The translations under genes were made by a program, and so were the position numbers. The notes beneath the pieces were generated by a model. That model was not told the DNA's origin. It saw only the letters and a list, made by a program, of their open reading frames with translations, and did no database searches. Positions 1 to 8,301 of a stretch of DNA of 47,882 nucleotides are shown here, piece by piece; position 1 is the first letter of the stretch; the number at the start of each line of letters is the position of its first letter. Source of the DNA: Ochrobactrum teleogrylli (GTDB lineage: Bacteria > Pseudomonadota > Alphaproteobacteria > Rhizobiales > Rhizobiaceae); NCBI RefSeq assembly GCF_006376685.1, contig NZ_VEWL01000021.1:1-47882 (forward strand), read 5' to 3'.

Positions 1-42
1 CTGTTCTGCGGCTGGTTTCTTCAACATGACCCAGAGAATCAC

Positions 43-66
43 AAAACCCCCGGCATAGCCAGGGGT
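43..66 (-). terminator. Possible terminator hairpin reading leftward
   Basis: An AAACCCC / GGGGTTT inverted repeat surrounds a short loop. Read on the minus strand it is followed by a T-rich run, so it could stop leftward transcription. No minus-strand gene that would use it is visible in the window. Bases 1-42 hold nothing I recognise. Confidence 0.35.
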
Positions 67-80
67 TTGTCAGCAGGTTG

Positions 81-109
81 AGCCGCATCTTTGATGCGGC
101 TTTTTGTTT
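81..109 (+). terminator. Rho-independent terminator
   Basis: A perfect 9-bp stem (AGCCGCATC, loop TTT, GATGCGGCT) is followed by a T-rich tract at 101-109. It reads rightward and probably ends a transcript entering from the left of the window. Confidence 0.7.
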
Positions 110-224
110 GCGGGGTTTGCGGTGGATCAAAGGCGTCTTTTACCGGCCCCGTTGAAGATTGGGAGCATTCGTACGAACCGGTCTGATGCAGAAGGATAAT
201 GCCTTGCTTCATTAAAAATCGCTC

Positions 225-247
225 ATTGTTCACGTTTATTATACAAT
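225..247. promoter_or_regulatory. 23-bp conserved near-palindromic site, copy 1
   Basis: This block begins and ends as ATTGT...ACAAT. It matches 20 of 23 bases at 1394-1416, and both copies lie about 250-300 bp upstream of a DUF680-like gene (502 and 1718). A conserved, nearly symmetric site at matching places suggests a regulator-binding site or a duplicated promoter. The regulator is unknown. The rest of 110-500 is AT-rich leader with no gene. Confidence 0.4.
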
Positions 248-407
248 AAGCTCAAACACACTGTTCGAGATTGGTGAACAAATTAAGGGCTGTAACACGG
301 CCGTGATGGAGAAATCGTAATCCACCATTTTGTTTTTAATTATTTTTTTTGTATTAATTGCAACGATTGTGGCAGGCGATGTGCACAAATCTGTGAAGTT
401 TTTAAAA

Positions 408-448
408 TTTTCGTGACTGGAACTTTTCCCCATTGTTACCCATTTGAG
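408..448 (+). promoter_or_regulatory. Duplicated upstream block of gene at 502
   Basis: About 40 bases containing GTGACTGG and CATTTG match 1566-1604, upstream of the paralogue at 1718. The block ends 53 bp before the start codon here and 113 bp before it in the other copy, so the duplication that produced the paralogues probably included the promoter or leader region. Confidence 0.4.
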
Positions 449-501
449 ATGTATCGGAACGACGAATTCATACGCCGCTCCATTTTGTTAGGAGATAGAA
501 A

Positions 502-717
502 ATGAAGAAGCTTGTTCTTACCGCTGCTGCCCTTGCCCTGAGTGCCGGTGCTGCTTTCGCTGAAAATCCACGCGTAGGCGAACCTGAAAATCTCTATGCA
601 AATGACCGTACCCCGGTCGCATCGCAGTCCGTTGATTATACCGCGCCCGCAGCGATCAGCGCTCCGGTTTATCGCGATGGTTCTGCCAATCGTTTTGGCG
701 ATGCGAACCAGGGCTAA
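502..717 (+). CDS. Small secreted DUF680-like protein, copy 1
   Basis: This 71-residue protein starts at ATG 502 behind AGGAG. A signal peptide (MKK, hydrophobic core, AGAAFA) leaves a mature part of about 51 residues that opens with ENP and ends with the motif RDGSANRFGDA. It is the first of three paralogues (502, 949, 1718) that share the signal peptide and the C-terminal motif. The style fits the DUF680 family of short secreted rhizobial proteins, known to me only as uncharacterised. The mature chain has no cysteine, predicted membrane segment or catalytic motif. This copy lacks about 15 central residues present in the other two. Its function is unknown; a periplasmic location is inferred. 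Confidence 0.75.
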   Translation: MKKLVLTAAALALSAGAAFAENPRVGEPENLYANDRTPVASQSVDYTAPAAISAPVYRDGSANRFGDANQG

Positions 718-948
718 TGGCTCTCCGGAGCTATAGCCCGCCCGGTTCTGATGGAGCGGGATATTTCCAAACACCCGCTTTGCATGTCGTCCCAAAGGTG
801 TCGCCGGTGCAGGTTTTGAAGATCTGCCGGACACCGGAAGGGAAAGCCGCGAAGGCTTAGTCCAACTTGAAAGTCCCTGTTGCCTGAAACAAGGCTTCGA
901 ACGGCCAGATGCCGATGATGGGACAACATGATGCGAAGGAATAGGAAA

Positions 949-1209
949 ATGAAAAAGCTCGCTCTTGCCGCCCTTGCTGTCGCTCTAAGCGCTGGTGCAG
1001 CCTATGCCGAAAATCCTTATGTCGGCATGCCGGAATCACAGGTTATTCAGGAGAAGGCCTTCAAGACCCCGAATACGGGTCCGCTCTTCGGCACGAAGGG
1101 TGATGTCGATTACACCGCAACGGCGACCATTCGCCAGTCGACCCCGGTTTATCATGATGGTTCGGCCAACCGCTTCGGTGATGCTTCGCCTTCCAGCTAT
1201 GAAAATTAA
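949..1209 (+). CDS. Small secreted DUF680-like protein, copy 2
   Basis: This 86-residue protein starts at ATG 949 behind AAGGAATAGGAA; an in-frame ATG at 928 gives seven extra residues and is less likely. The signal peptide is nearly that of its neighbours (LSAGAAYA), followed by ENPYVGMP, a central QEKAFK segment, VDYTATATIR and the C-terminal HDGSANRFGDASPSS. It is much closer to copy 3 than to copy 1. The 231 bp separating it from copy 1 lack the conserved upstream blocks found before copies 1 and 3, so it may be cotranscribed with copy 1. A strong terminator follows. Function unknown. Confidence 0.75.
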   Translation: MKKLALAALAVALSAGAAYAENPYVGMPESQVIQEKAFKTPNTGPLFGTKGDVDYTATATIRQSTPVYHDGSANRFGDASPSSYEN

Positions 1210-1334
1210 TGCCCCGGTAGCTTAGCAATCTCCCCGGAGGATGGCTGCGAGGCCTCCCCGGACCACGGCCCGGACCAGAGGCTTTGCGCCATCCGAAGGG
1301 GCGACCCATCTCGAAGCGCAAATGCTGAAATAAA

Positions 1335-1363
1335 AAAAGGCGAAGCACCAGCTTCGCCTTTTA
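1335..1363 (+). terminator. Terminator after DUF680-like copy 2
   Basis: A perfect 12-bp stem (AAAAGGCGAAGC / GCTTCGCCTTTT) with an ACCA loop ends in a T run. The core is identical to the hairpin at 2034-2063 after copy 3, so the terminator seems to have been duplicated with its gene. Confidence 0.85.
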
Positions 1364-1393
1364 TAGGTGATGGCGAATTATAAGAAACTTCTT

Positions 1394-1416
1394 ATTGTTC
1401 ATATTTATAATACAAT
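1394..1416. promoter_or_regulatory. 23-bp conserved near-palindromic site, copy 2
   Basis: Second copy of the site at 225-247 (20 of 23 identical), here about 300 bp upstream of the gene at 1718. Bases 1380-1565 are AT-rich and contain no gene. Confidence 0.4.
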
Positions 1417-1565
1417 GTTCAATGTGCAAGGTTTGGGTTGTCGAGGGTGTTTCACAGAAGCGTGATCGCATAGTTCTTATCTAACTATATAAAATAGTTA
1501 GATAATTTTTTGCATCAGGAATTTCATCAACAAATTTCTAGCATTTCTCCGTTACCAATATCGCA

Positions 1566-1604
1566 TTTTTGTGACTGGTATTTCTTCTAATTGTGTCTCA
1601 TTTG
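1566..1604 (+). promoter_or_regulatory. Duplicated upstream block of gene at 1718
   Basis: Matches 408-448 upstream of the first paralogue, sharing TTGTGACTGG- and CATTTG-like segments in the same order. Probably part of a promoter or leader duplicated with the gene. Confidence 0.35.
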
Positions 1605-1717
1605 GGCGACAGCGGAGTGATTGCGGGAAGCGCTGCGCTCTTTTGAAGTGTCCCTATTAGCCCATGGCGGGCCGCGGCTGGATGCCGGTAACGGGACAAA
1701 TTGTAAGGAGTACGAGT

Positions 1718-1978
1718 ATGAAGAAATTAATCTTTGCTGCCCTCGCTGTCGCTTTTAGCGCGGGGGCCGCTTATGCAGAAAACCCCTATGTGGGAATGCC
1801 GCAAGACCATATTGCTCAGGAGAAGGCTTTCAAAGCGCCTTCTGCCGGACCAGTTTTCGGCATCGGTCGCAATGTTGATAACACTGCAACGGCGACCATC
1901 CGCCGTGGATCGTCAACACAAAGAGACGGTTCAGCCAATCGGTTCGGAGACGCTTCTCCGTCCAGCCATCGCAAATAA
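1718..1978 (+). CDS. Small secreted DUF680-like protein, copy 3
   Basis: This 86-residue protein starts at ATG 1718 behind AAGGAG at a good distance; longer in-frame starts at 1664 and 1682 lack such a site. The signal peptide, ENPYVGMP, QEKAFKAPSAGP, the TATATIRR segment and the C-terminal RDGSANRFGDASPSS align over the whole length with copy 2 without gaps. The VDYTA tyrosine of the other copies is replaced (VDNTA). It has its own conserved upstream blocks and a terminator nearly identical to that of copy 2. The gene converges on dapD. Function unknown. Confidence 0.75.
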   Translation: MKKLIFAALAVAFSAGAAYAENPYVGMPQDHIAQEKAFKAPSAGPVFGIGRNVDNTATATIRRGSSTQRDGSANRFGDASPSSHRK

Positions 1979-2033
1979 GCTGGCCAATGATCTTGGAGCG
2001 TTGCGGCCAAATTACAAAGGCTGCACGATAATG

Positions 2034-2065
2034 AAAAAGGCGAAGCACCAGCTTCGCCTTTTTGC
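2034..2065. terminator. Bidirectional terminator between copy 3 and dapD
   Basis: A 13-bp stem (AAAAAGGCGAAGC / GCTTCGCCTTTTT) with loop ACCA has an A run on one side and a T run on the other, so it can serve both the rightward gene at 1718 and the leftward dapD. Its core equals that at 1335-1362. Confidence 0.85.
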
Positions 2066-2083
2066 TTTGTATCGTTCAGCGTA

Positions 2084-2938
2084 TCAGTCGCGCAGCAATT
2101 CGTTGATTGAGGTCTTGGAGCGGGTCTTTTCATCGACGCGCTTGACGATCACAGCGCAATAGAGGCTCGGGCCCCAGTTTTCACCGGGTACGTTCTTGCC
2201 GGGCATGGTGCCTGCGACGACGACCGAATAAGGCGGAACCTCGCCATAGAAGACTTCGCCGCTGGCGCGGTCAACGATCTTGGTCGATTTGCCGATGAAG
2301 ACGCCCATGCCGAGCACCGAACCTTCGCGCACGATGCAGCCTTCCACGACTTCCGAACGCGCGCCGATGAAGCAATTGTCTTCGATGATGGTCGGTCCGG
2401 CCTGCATCGGTTCCAGAACGCCGCCAATGCCGACGCCGCCGGAAAGATGCACATTCTTGCCGATCTGCGCACAGGAGCCGACGGTCGCCCAGGTGTCGAC
2501 CATGGTGCCTTCATCGACATAAGCGCCGAGATTGACGAAAGACGGCATCAGGATGGCGTTCGGCGCGATATAGGCCGAGTGGCGCACGACGCAGTTCGGC
2601 ACGGCGCGGAAACCGGCCTTCTCGAATTCGTTGGCAGTCCAGCCGTCGAACTTGGACGGCACCTTGTCCCACCAGGAAGACTGGCCGGGGCCGCCCTTGA
2701 TGACTTCCATCGGGTTGAGACGGAAGGAGAGCAATACTGCTTTCTTCAGCCATTGGTTGACTTGCCAGTTGCCGTCCGCCTGTTTTTCTGCGACACGGGC
2801 CTCGCCGCGATCGAGCAGGATAAGCGACTGTTCGACGGCATCGCGGATTTCGCCACGGGTTGCCGTGCTGATACCGTCGCGCTCGTCAAAAGCCTTGTCG
2901 ATGGTCTTTTCGAGGGAGGCGAGGTCTGGCTTGGTCAT
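2084..2938 (-). CDS. dapD: Tetrahydrodipicolinate N-succinyltransferase
   Basis: DapD transfers succinyl from succinyl-CoA to tetrahydrodipicolinate in the succinylase branch of lysine and meso-diaminopimelate synthesis in the cytoplasm. The 284-residue length is normal for the family. The N-terminal helical part ([17 protein letters not shown]...) is followed by a left-handed beta-helix of hexapeptide repeats (about residues 100-230; for example [20 protein letters not shown] and the [10 protein letters not shown] segment), then the usual C-terminal tail. It starts at ATG 2938 with a weak GGAG rather far upstream. The gene is divergent from the LOG-family gene and ends against the terminator at 2034-2065. 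No other dap gene is adjacent. Confidence 0.95.
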   Translation of the reverse strand: MTKPDLASLEKTIDKAFDERDGISTATRGEIRDAVEQSLILLDRGEARVAEKQADGNWQVNQWLKKAVLLSFRLNPMEVIKGGPGQSSWWDKVPSKFDGWTANEFEKAGFRAVPNCVVRHSAYIAPNAILMPSFVNLGAYVDEGTMVDTWATVGSCAQIGKNVHLSGGVGIGGVLEPMQAGPTIIEDNCFIGARSEVVEGCIVREGSVLGMGVFIGKSTKIVDRASGEVFYGEVPPYSVVVAGTMPGKNVPGENWGPSLYCAVIVKRVDEKTRSKTSINELLRD

Positions 2939-3163
2939 GGGGTGCAGTCTCCGTGAATGGGCAGCGGATGGCAGGCCGGTAAGTGATCCGGCCGATTGTC
3001 ATGAAAGTGATTAAGCGAAGGCGCCAAATGGGTCAATCATGATCACGGCGCAATTGCGCGCTCTTGATCTCATTCTCGAACAATGTCCGACATGTTTGAG
3101 ACAGATTAAACATTTGGCCTGAGAATGAGTTTGGTAACAGGTTTTAAGGAGCAGGTGAGAAGC

Positions 3164-4003
3164 ATGAACCCGATGGAGAAGTCTGGCTGGACGCCTTTCC
3201 CGAATTCCGAGGAAGCGATCAAGCAGGCAAAAACCGTACCGCAAACGCCCCAGACGGAAGCGCCTGCCTATCGCCTTGCTTTCACGGACGACGATTTTTT
3301 GACGCGCCGTGACCTGCGCCCGGTGCGCCTGCAACTTGAACTGCTCAAGCCGGAGCTGATCCTTGCCGACCGCGGCATCAAATCGACGGTGGTGATGTTC
3401 GGCGGCGCGCGCATCCCAGAGCCGGGCGGCGAGGCATGGGCGGCGAAGAACGAGGTGCAGAAGAAGAATCTCGAAGCCAATTCTCATTATTACGAGGAAG
3501 CGCGTAAATTCGCGCGGATTTGCTCAGAATATTCGGCCACGACCTATTATCGCGAATTCATCGTGGTGACGGGCGGCGGACCGGGCGTGATGGAAGCAGG
3601 CAATCGCGGTGCCGCCGATGTCGGTGCACCGACCATCGGCCTCAATATCGTGCTGCCGCATGAACAGGCACCGAACCCTTATGTGACGCCGGAGCTCTGC
3701 TTCAACTTCCATTATTTCGCGATCCGCAAGATGCACTTCCTGATGCGCGCAAAGGCGATCTGCGTGTTTCCGGGCGGCTTTGGCACAATGGACGAACTAT
3801 TCGAGGCGATGACGCTGATCCAGACCAACCGTATGGAACGCATGCCGCTGATCCTGTTCGGCAAGGAGTTCTGGACCAAGGCGATCAATATCGAATTTCT
3901 GGCCGAGCAGGGTACAATCTCGCCAGCCGATATCGAGCTTCTGAATTTTGTCGAAACGGCGGACGAAGCCTGGGAGCAAATCAAGGATTTTTACAAGCTC
4001 TGA
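3164..4003 (+). CDS. LOG-family (TIGR00730) Rossmann-fold protein
   Basis: The product belongs to the lysine-decarboxylase-like LOG family, whose characterised members hydrolyse nucleoside monophosphates to base and ribose 5-phosphate (cytokinin-activating type). The family motifs are both visible: GGGPGVMEAGNRGA, and PGGFGTMDELFE near the C-terminal third. At 279 residues it is longer than the plant-type LOG proteins (about 200) because of an N-terminal extension of roughly 75 residues. I chose ATG 3164, which has AAGGAG upstream; ATG 3125 would add 13 residues without a good site. A strong terminator follows. The substrate here is not known, and older names such as 'lysine decarboxylase' should not be trusted. 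Confidence 0.85.
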   Translation: MNPMEKSGWTPFPNSEEAIKQAKTVPQTPQTEAPAYRLAFTDDDFLTRRDLRPVRLQLELLKPELILADRGIKSTVVMFGGARIPEPGGEAWAAKNEVQKKNLEANSHYYEEARKFARICSEYSATTYYREFIVVTGGGPGVMEAGNRGAADVGAPTIGLNIVLPHEQAPNPYVTPELCFNFHYFAIRKMHFLMRAKAICVFPGGFGTMDELFEAMTLIQTNRMERMPLILFGKEFWTKAINIEFLAEQGTISPADIELLNFVETADEAWEQIKDFYKL

Positions 4004-4035
4004 TCGAAGGTTAGACAGAGTTTTAAGGCAAATAG

Positions 4036-4069
4036 AAGGCCCGATCTGTTTTCAGGTTGGGCCTTTTTG
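4036..4069 (+). terminator. Terminator after LOG-family gene
   Basis: A 13-bp stem with two mismatches (AAGGCCCGATCTG / CAGGTTGGGCCTT) and a TTTT loop is followed by a T run at 4064-4068. Confidence 0.85.
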
Positions 4070-4081
4070 TAATGAAAGAAT

Positions 4082-4281
4082 GCTGCCGTAGATGTGTATA
4101 TTATTTAAAAGTAATTATAAATAATAATCATATGTTCTAATATGGAGCAATTGATATTGCCGGAGTTAAAAATAAATTTATAATAAAAATACATGGTTTT
4201 GTGAGGGGTATCATGTATTCTAATATTATAATTAAAGGATCTATTCCCGTAACATATCCTATTTGTATTTAAGAGGTCGCA
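4082..4281 (+). promoter_or_regulatory. AT-rich leader/promoter region of the autotransporter
   Basis: About 200 bp made mostly of A/T with many TA steps (runs such as TTATTTAAAAGTAATTATAA) stand against GC-rich flanking genes. No gene is visible. Such tracts in alphaproteobacteria are typical targets of the H-NS-like silencer MucR; that link is inference. Confidence 0.35.
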
Positions 4282-6657
4282 ATGGAAGCGATCCTTAAGA
4301 ATGTTTCCGGGTTGCTGCTCGGGATGATGGTCTTTGTTTGCCCGGCGCATGCCGCTGATGTGAAACAATCGGGTCTGCCGCTTGATTTCGGTGCGCTTGC
4401 TGGCGATGCCTTCGCCACTGCCGTGTCTGCGAATGGGGCGGTCATAGCGGGCAGAGCGCAGACATCCGGTGGCATTTCGGCGGTATCGTGGGCCGGGGGG
4501 ATCGCCACGCCGACCGTCCTTTCTGTGACGGGCGGCAGCAATTCCGTCGTCAATGCCGTCTCGGCGGATGGCACATTCATTGTCGGGCGGGCGACGATTG
4601 GCGCTGCGCAACACGCTGTGTCGTGGGCGAATGGCGCGACAATGGCCACCGACCTTGGAACGCTGGGGGGCGATTTTTCAGATGCTGTTGCCTTGTCCGC
4701 TGACGGCAGCATCATTGTAGGCAATTCCACAACGTCGGATGGCAAGAACCGGGCGGTGAAGTGGACGAACGGTGTAACATCTCCAGTCGATCTTGGAACG
4801 CTCAACAACAACACATCCTATGCCAAGGCCGTTTCCGCCGATGGTATGGTGATTGTCGGTTATGCGGAATATGCGCCCAATGTTTCTCATGCCGTTTCCT
4901 GGATGAACGGGGCGTTGACGCCGGCCGATTTGGGAACGCTTGGTGGTGCAACGTCGACCGCAAATGTCGTATCTGCGAACGGGCGCGTCATCGCAGGACA
5001 GTCGGAGACGAGCAACGGAGAACTCCACGCCGCGTCATGGACTGATGGTGCCTTGTCGCCGTCTGATCTCGGCACGCTTGGCGGCTACTATTCTGATGTT
5101 CTCACCCTGTCAGCTGACGGTTCCGTGCTTGCGGGCGTATCCAACAATGAGTTCGGCGAATTCCGTGCCGTATCCTGGCGGAACGGCGCGACCACGCCGA
5201 CCGATCTTGGCACGCTCGGCGGGTATTCATCCGACGTTGCGTCTATCTCGGCTGACGGTTCAATCATCGTCGGGTCTTCGACCACAAGGGAGGGCAATTC
5301 CCACGCGGTTTACTGGGCGAATGGCGCCACCGTACCAACCGATCTCGGTACACTTGGCGGTGTGTCGTCGACGGCCATGGCCATGTCGGCTGATGGCACG
5401 GTCGTGGTGGGCACCTCGACGCTGGCATCCGGAGTGTCGCATGCGGCAGTCTGGAAACTGCTGATTTCGTCTCCGCCGGTGACGACACCAAAGCCCGATC
5501 CAGACCCGGGCGAGACGGGGCCGCCGCCTGTTACCGGAACGCCAACACCGGAGCCGGGTTCGGGCGGAACCCAGCCTGAAACCCCGGGGTCAGAAACCGG
5601 GTCCGGCTCTCAGCCGGGATCGCCACCCGATGAGCAAAATCCTCCGCCACCGGTTACCGAAACGCCTGCGCGAGAGACCGGCGCGGGAGGTTCCGAACAG
5701 GAGGCGCCGGCGGCAGAAACCGGGCTGCCGCCGATACAATCGGTCGCCGTTGATGTGACCAACACGGCGAAAACTGTTGCTGCGCTGGCCGGGGATACAT
5801 TTTCGGTGATGGAATCGCAGCGTGGAAAACTGGGGCGGTTGCAGCGTTCTTGCAATGTCGGGAAGGCGGGAGAGAGCTGCTACTCGTTGTCAGCGGATAT
5901 CGGACGTTCAGGCGAGACCACCGATGCACTCGGCTGGATTTCCATGGCGCATGCCTTTACCGATAATTTTCTGGCGGGCATCACCGTGGCGCATTCTTTT
6001 TGGCGCGATATGCCGGATAGTTTCGACCGGGATAATGACAATATTGGCGGCGGTTTCTATGCCCGCTGGCGTGCGCCGACGACGACGGGCCACTGGTATC
6101 TGCAAGGTTCGGTTGCCGCCAGTCGCTACGATGTCGAGCGCACGCGGCAGATGCTGGATTATACCGAGGCTGGCATGGGCGAGAGCACGATCAAAGGCTG
6201 GGGTGCGTCGCTGGAAGCCGGGCGCTCGCATGAACTCTCCAGCGGTGCCGTCTTCGGCTATTATGCCGGACTGCGTTACAGCGATCTGAAGATGGACGGT
6301 TATACGGAAACCAACGCTTATTTCCCGTTCACCTATTCGGCTGTGAAGTCGCGCCGCACTGCGGTCTATCTCGGGGCAAACTATGCCATGCCGTTAAGCG
6401 ACAAGGTGCGGTGGCTGATCAATGCAGAGATCGAACAAGACATCGCGCATGATGATCCGAGCGTGACGGCAAGTGCCGATTATATCGGGGCGCTCAGCTT
6501 CGATGCTGATGTGGCGCATACGCGTGGCAGCCTGTCGACCACTTTATCCTATGCGTTCAGCGAGGTTTTAAGTGTGGGCGTGACGCCTTATCTCGCGCGC
6601 ACCGTAAACCGGGATATGGCCTATGGTGCGAGCATCGATGTTACGGGCAGATTCTAA
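4282..6657 (+). CDS. Autotransporter with HAF repeats
   Basis: This 791-residue type V secreted protein has a signal peptide (about 1-24, ending AHA), a passenger of eight repeats of about 45 residues (about 30-390), a Pro/Gly/Thr/Glu-rich linker (about 392-480) and a C-terminal autotransporter beta-barrel (about 520-791) ending in Phe. Each repeat has the pattern SADGSxIVG...HAVxWxNGxxxPxDLGTLGG of 'extracellular HAF family' repeats. The passenger should be displayed or released at the cell surface through the barrel; adhesion is a reasonable but unproven role. RBS AGAGGT precedes ATG 4282. The 200 bp upstream are strikingly AT-rich. The gene converges on the DUF817 gene with only 14 bp between stops. 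Confidence 0.9.
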   Translation: MEAILKNVSGLLLGMMVFVCPAHAADVKQSGLPLDFGALAGDAFATAVSANGAVIAGRAQTSGGISAVSWAGGIATPTVLSVTGGSNSVVNAVSADGTFIVGRATIGAAQHAVSWANGATMATDLGTLGGDFSDAVALSADGSIIVGNSTTSDGKNRAVKWTNGVTSPVDLGTLNNNTSYAKAVSADGMVIVGYAEYAPNVSHAVSWMNGALTPADLGTLGGATSTANVVSANGRVIAGQSETSNGELHAASWTDGALSPSDLGTLGGYYSDVLTLSADGSVLAGVSNNEFGEFRAVSWRNGATTPTDLGTLGGYSSDVASISADGSIIVGSSTTREGNSHAVYWANGATVPTDLGTLGGVSSTAMAMSADGTVVVGTSTLASGVSHAAVWKLLISSPPVTTPKPDPDPGETGPPPVTGTPTPEPGSGGTQPETPGSETGSGSQPGSPPDEQNPPPPVTETPARETGAGGSEQEAPAAETGLPPIQSVAVDVTNTAKTVAALAGDTFSVMESQRGKLGRLQRSCNVGKAGESCYSLSADIGRSGETTDALGWISMAHAFTDNFLAGITVAHSFWRDMPDSFDRDNDNIGGGFYARWRAPTTTGHWYLQGSVAASRYDVERTRQMLDYTEAGMGESTIKGWGASLEAGRSHELSSGAVFGYYAGLRYSDLKMDGYTETNAYFPFTYSAVKSRRTAVYLGANYAMPLSDKVRWLINAEIEQDIAHDDPSVTASADYIGALSFDADVAHTRGSLSTTLSYAFSEVLSVGVTPYLARTVNRDMAYGASIDVTGRF

Positions 6658-6671
6658 CCGGGAGGCAGGGG

Positions 6672-7592
6672 CTATGCTTCCGCCTTTTCCGGAACGGGAG
6701 ACCGAGTGTCCTCCTCTCCCTGATAGGGGCGAGGGCGATGAACCAGCGTGACCAGCACCACCGAGATGATCATCAGAAGATACCATGAGCCGAGCTTGCC
6801 GAGCGAAACCGGCACCCAGCCATTGTGCTGGTTGGGGTAGAGCCAGGCCTTCGACCATGTGCCGATATTTTCCGCAAACCAGATGAACAGCGAGGTCAGC
6901 AGGAAGGCGACGAGCAGAGGCATTTTGTGCCGAAAACGAAACACGCGATAATGCATGCTGGTGCGCCAGAACAAGGCGAATGTCAGCGCAAACAGCGGCC
7001 AGCGAATATCCCAGATGAAATGATGGGCGAAGAAATTGACGTAGATCGCGGCTGCCAGCACCAGCGTTGTCCAGAGCGGCGGATAATGGTTCAGTCTGAT
7101 GTCGAAGATGCGGTTGATGCGCGCCATATAGGAGCCGACCGCCGCATACATGAAGCCTGAAAACAGCGGTACGCCGCCAATACGGAAGAAGTTTTCTTCA
7201 GGATAGACCCATGAACCCGCATGGGTCTTGAACACTTCCATCGCCGTGCCGACGACATGAAAAATCAGGATGACCTTGGCTTCCTCCCATGCCTCCAGCT
7301 TGAAGACCAGCATGGCAAGCTGGATGGTGACAGCGGAAAGGAACAGAAAGTCATAGCGGGTGACGATACTGGCGATACCGCCGATGCCGCTTTCCGGCCA
7401 AAGCCAGCGGGTGAGGATGATAAGGCCGAGCATGGCACCGCCGAACAGGCATGCCCATGCCTGTTTCAGCCCGAAGACCAGAAATTCGATCAGCCCATCG
7501 GTCAGGCGATTGCGCGGCAGCCGGTCGAGGACGCGGTGGGCCACCGCATCGATTGATTTTTCGAGGCCGGTAAAATGCCTATCTGCCAGCAA
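6672..7592 (-). CDS. DUF817 integral membrane protein
   Basis: This 306-residue protein has about seven or eight hydrophobic helices from residue 40 to 290 and short polar loops. Conserved-looking stretches (WVYPEENFFRIGGVPLFSGF, ARINRIFD, WFAENIGTWSKAWLYP) match what I remember of the DUF817 family (Bacillus YoaT type), whose function is unknown. The start is uncertain: TTG 7592 overlaps the end of the upstream nucleotidase gene by 14 nt, which implies translational coupling and cotranscription. The C-terminal 15 residues are charged and cytoplasmic in style. It converges on the autotransporter gene with a 14-bp gap. Confidence 0.75.
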   Translation of the reverse strand: MLADRHFTGLEKSIDAVAHRVLDRLPRNRLTDGLIEFLVFGLKQAWACLFGGAMLGLIILTRWLWPESGIGGIASIVTRYDFLFLSAVTIQLAMLVFKLEAWEEAKVILIFHVVGTAMEVFKTHAGSWVYPEENFFRIGGVPLFSGFMYAAVGSYMARINRIFDIRLNHYPPLWTTLVLAAAIYVNFFAHHFIWDIRWPLFALTFALFWRTSMHYRVFRFRHKMPLLVAFLLTSLFIWFAENIGTWSKAWLYPNQHNGWVPVSLGKLGSWYLLMIISVVLVTLVHRPRPYQGEEDTRSPVPEKAEA

Positions 7593-8295
7593 TAATTTGT
7601 TCCAGAAACTGGGTCAGGTTATCCGTCACATAATCGACCTGATCGGTAAATTCCGGGTCGCTTTCCCATATTTCCGAGAAGGTTGGCTCAAAATTGTTCG
7701 GCACCACCAGGACGGTTTTCATGCCAAGCGCTTTCGGCACGACGAGATTGCGCGCGAGATCCTCGAACATCACGGCCTTGCTGGCATCGATGCCGAAAGC
7801 GCCGAGGAAGCGGTCATAGGTGACGCGTTCGGGTTTTGGCATCAGCCCCGCAGCGACAATGTCGAAGATATCGTCGAAATTATCCAGAATACCGAGCTGG
7901 CGTGCAGCGCGTTCGGCGTGGCCGCGATCGCCATTGGTGAAGATGAAGCGGCGGCCCGGCAGCGACTTGATCGCTTCGCCGAGCGCCGGATCGGGCTTCA
8001 GCCAGCTATAGTCGATATCGTGAACCTTTTGCAGAAAGTCGTCCGGGTCGATCTGGTGGCATTCCATTAGGCCTTTCAGCGTGGTGCCATAGTCGAGATA
8101 GAACTGTTTCTGGATGCGGCGAGCTTCCTCGCGTGGCAATTGCAGCAGGTTTTCGACATAGCTCGTCATCTTCACGTCGATCTGCGAGAACAGATTGGCG
8201 GCGTGGGGATAGAGCGTGTTGTCGAGGTCGAACACCCAGTCAGTGACGTGCTCAAAGGCTGGGGTGAAGGCCGAAGGATTGGAACTATTGGTCAT
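7579..8295 (-). CDS. Pyrimidine 5'-nucleotidase, HAD family
   Basis: This 238-residue HAD-superfamily hydrolase has motif I DLDNTLYP near residue 23, motif II FTNGD near 115, and a C-terminal FEDLARNL motif IV. The combination and length fit the SDT1/pyrimidine 5'-nucleotidase subfamily (dephosphorylation of pyrimidine nucleotides), cytoplasmic. It lies 6 bp downstream of argB on the same strand and overlaps the next gene, so argB, this gene and the DUF817 gene are probably one operon. The subfamily is clear; the natural substrate is inferred. Confidence 0.8.
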   Translation of the reverse strand: MTNSSNPSAFTPAFEHVTDWVFDLDNTLYPHAANLFSQIDVKMTSYVENLLQLPREEARRIQKQFYLDYGTTLKGLMECHQIDPDDFLQKVHDIDYSWLKPDPALGEAIKSLPGRRFIFTNGDRGHAERAARQLGILDNFDDIFDIVAAGLMPKPERVTYDRFLGAFGIDASKAVMFEDLARNLVVPKALGMKTVLVVPNNFEPTFSEIWESDPEFTDQVDYVTDNLTQFLEQIIAGR

Positions 8296-8301
8296 GGGTC
8301 T

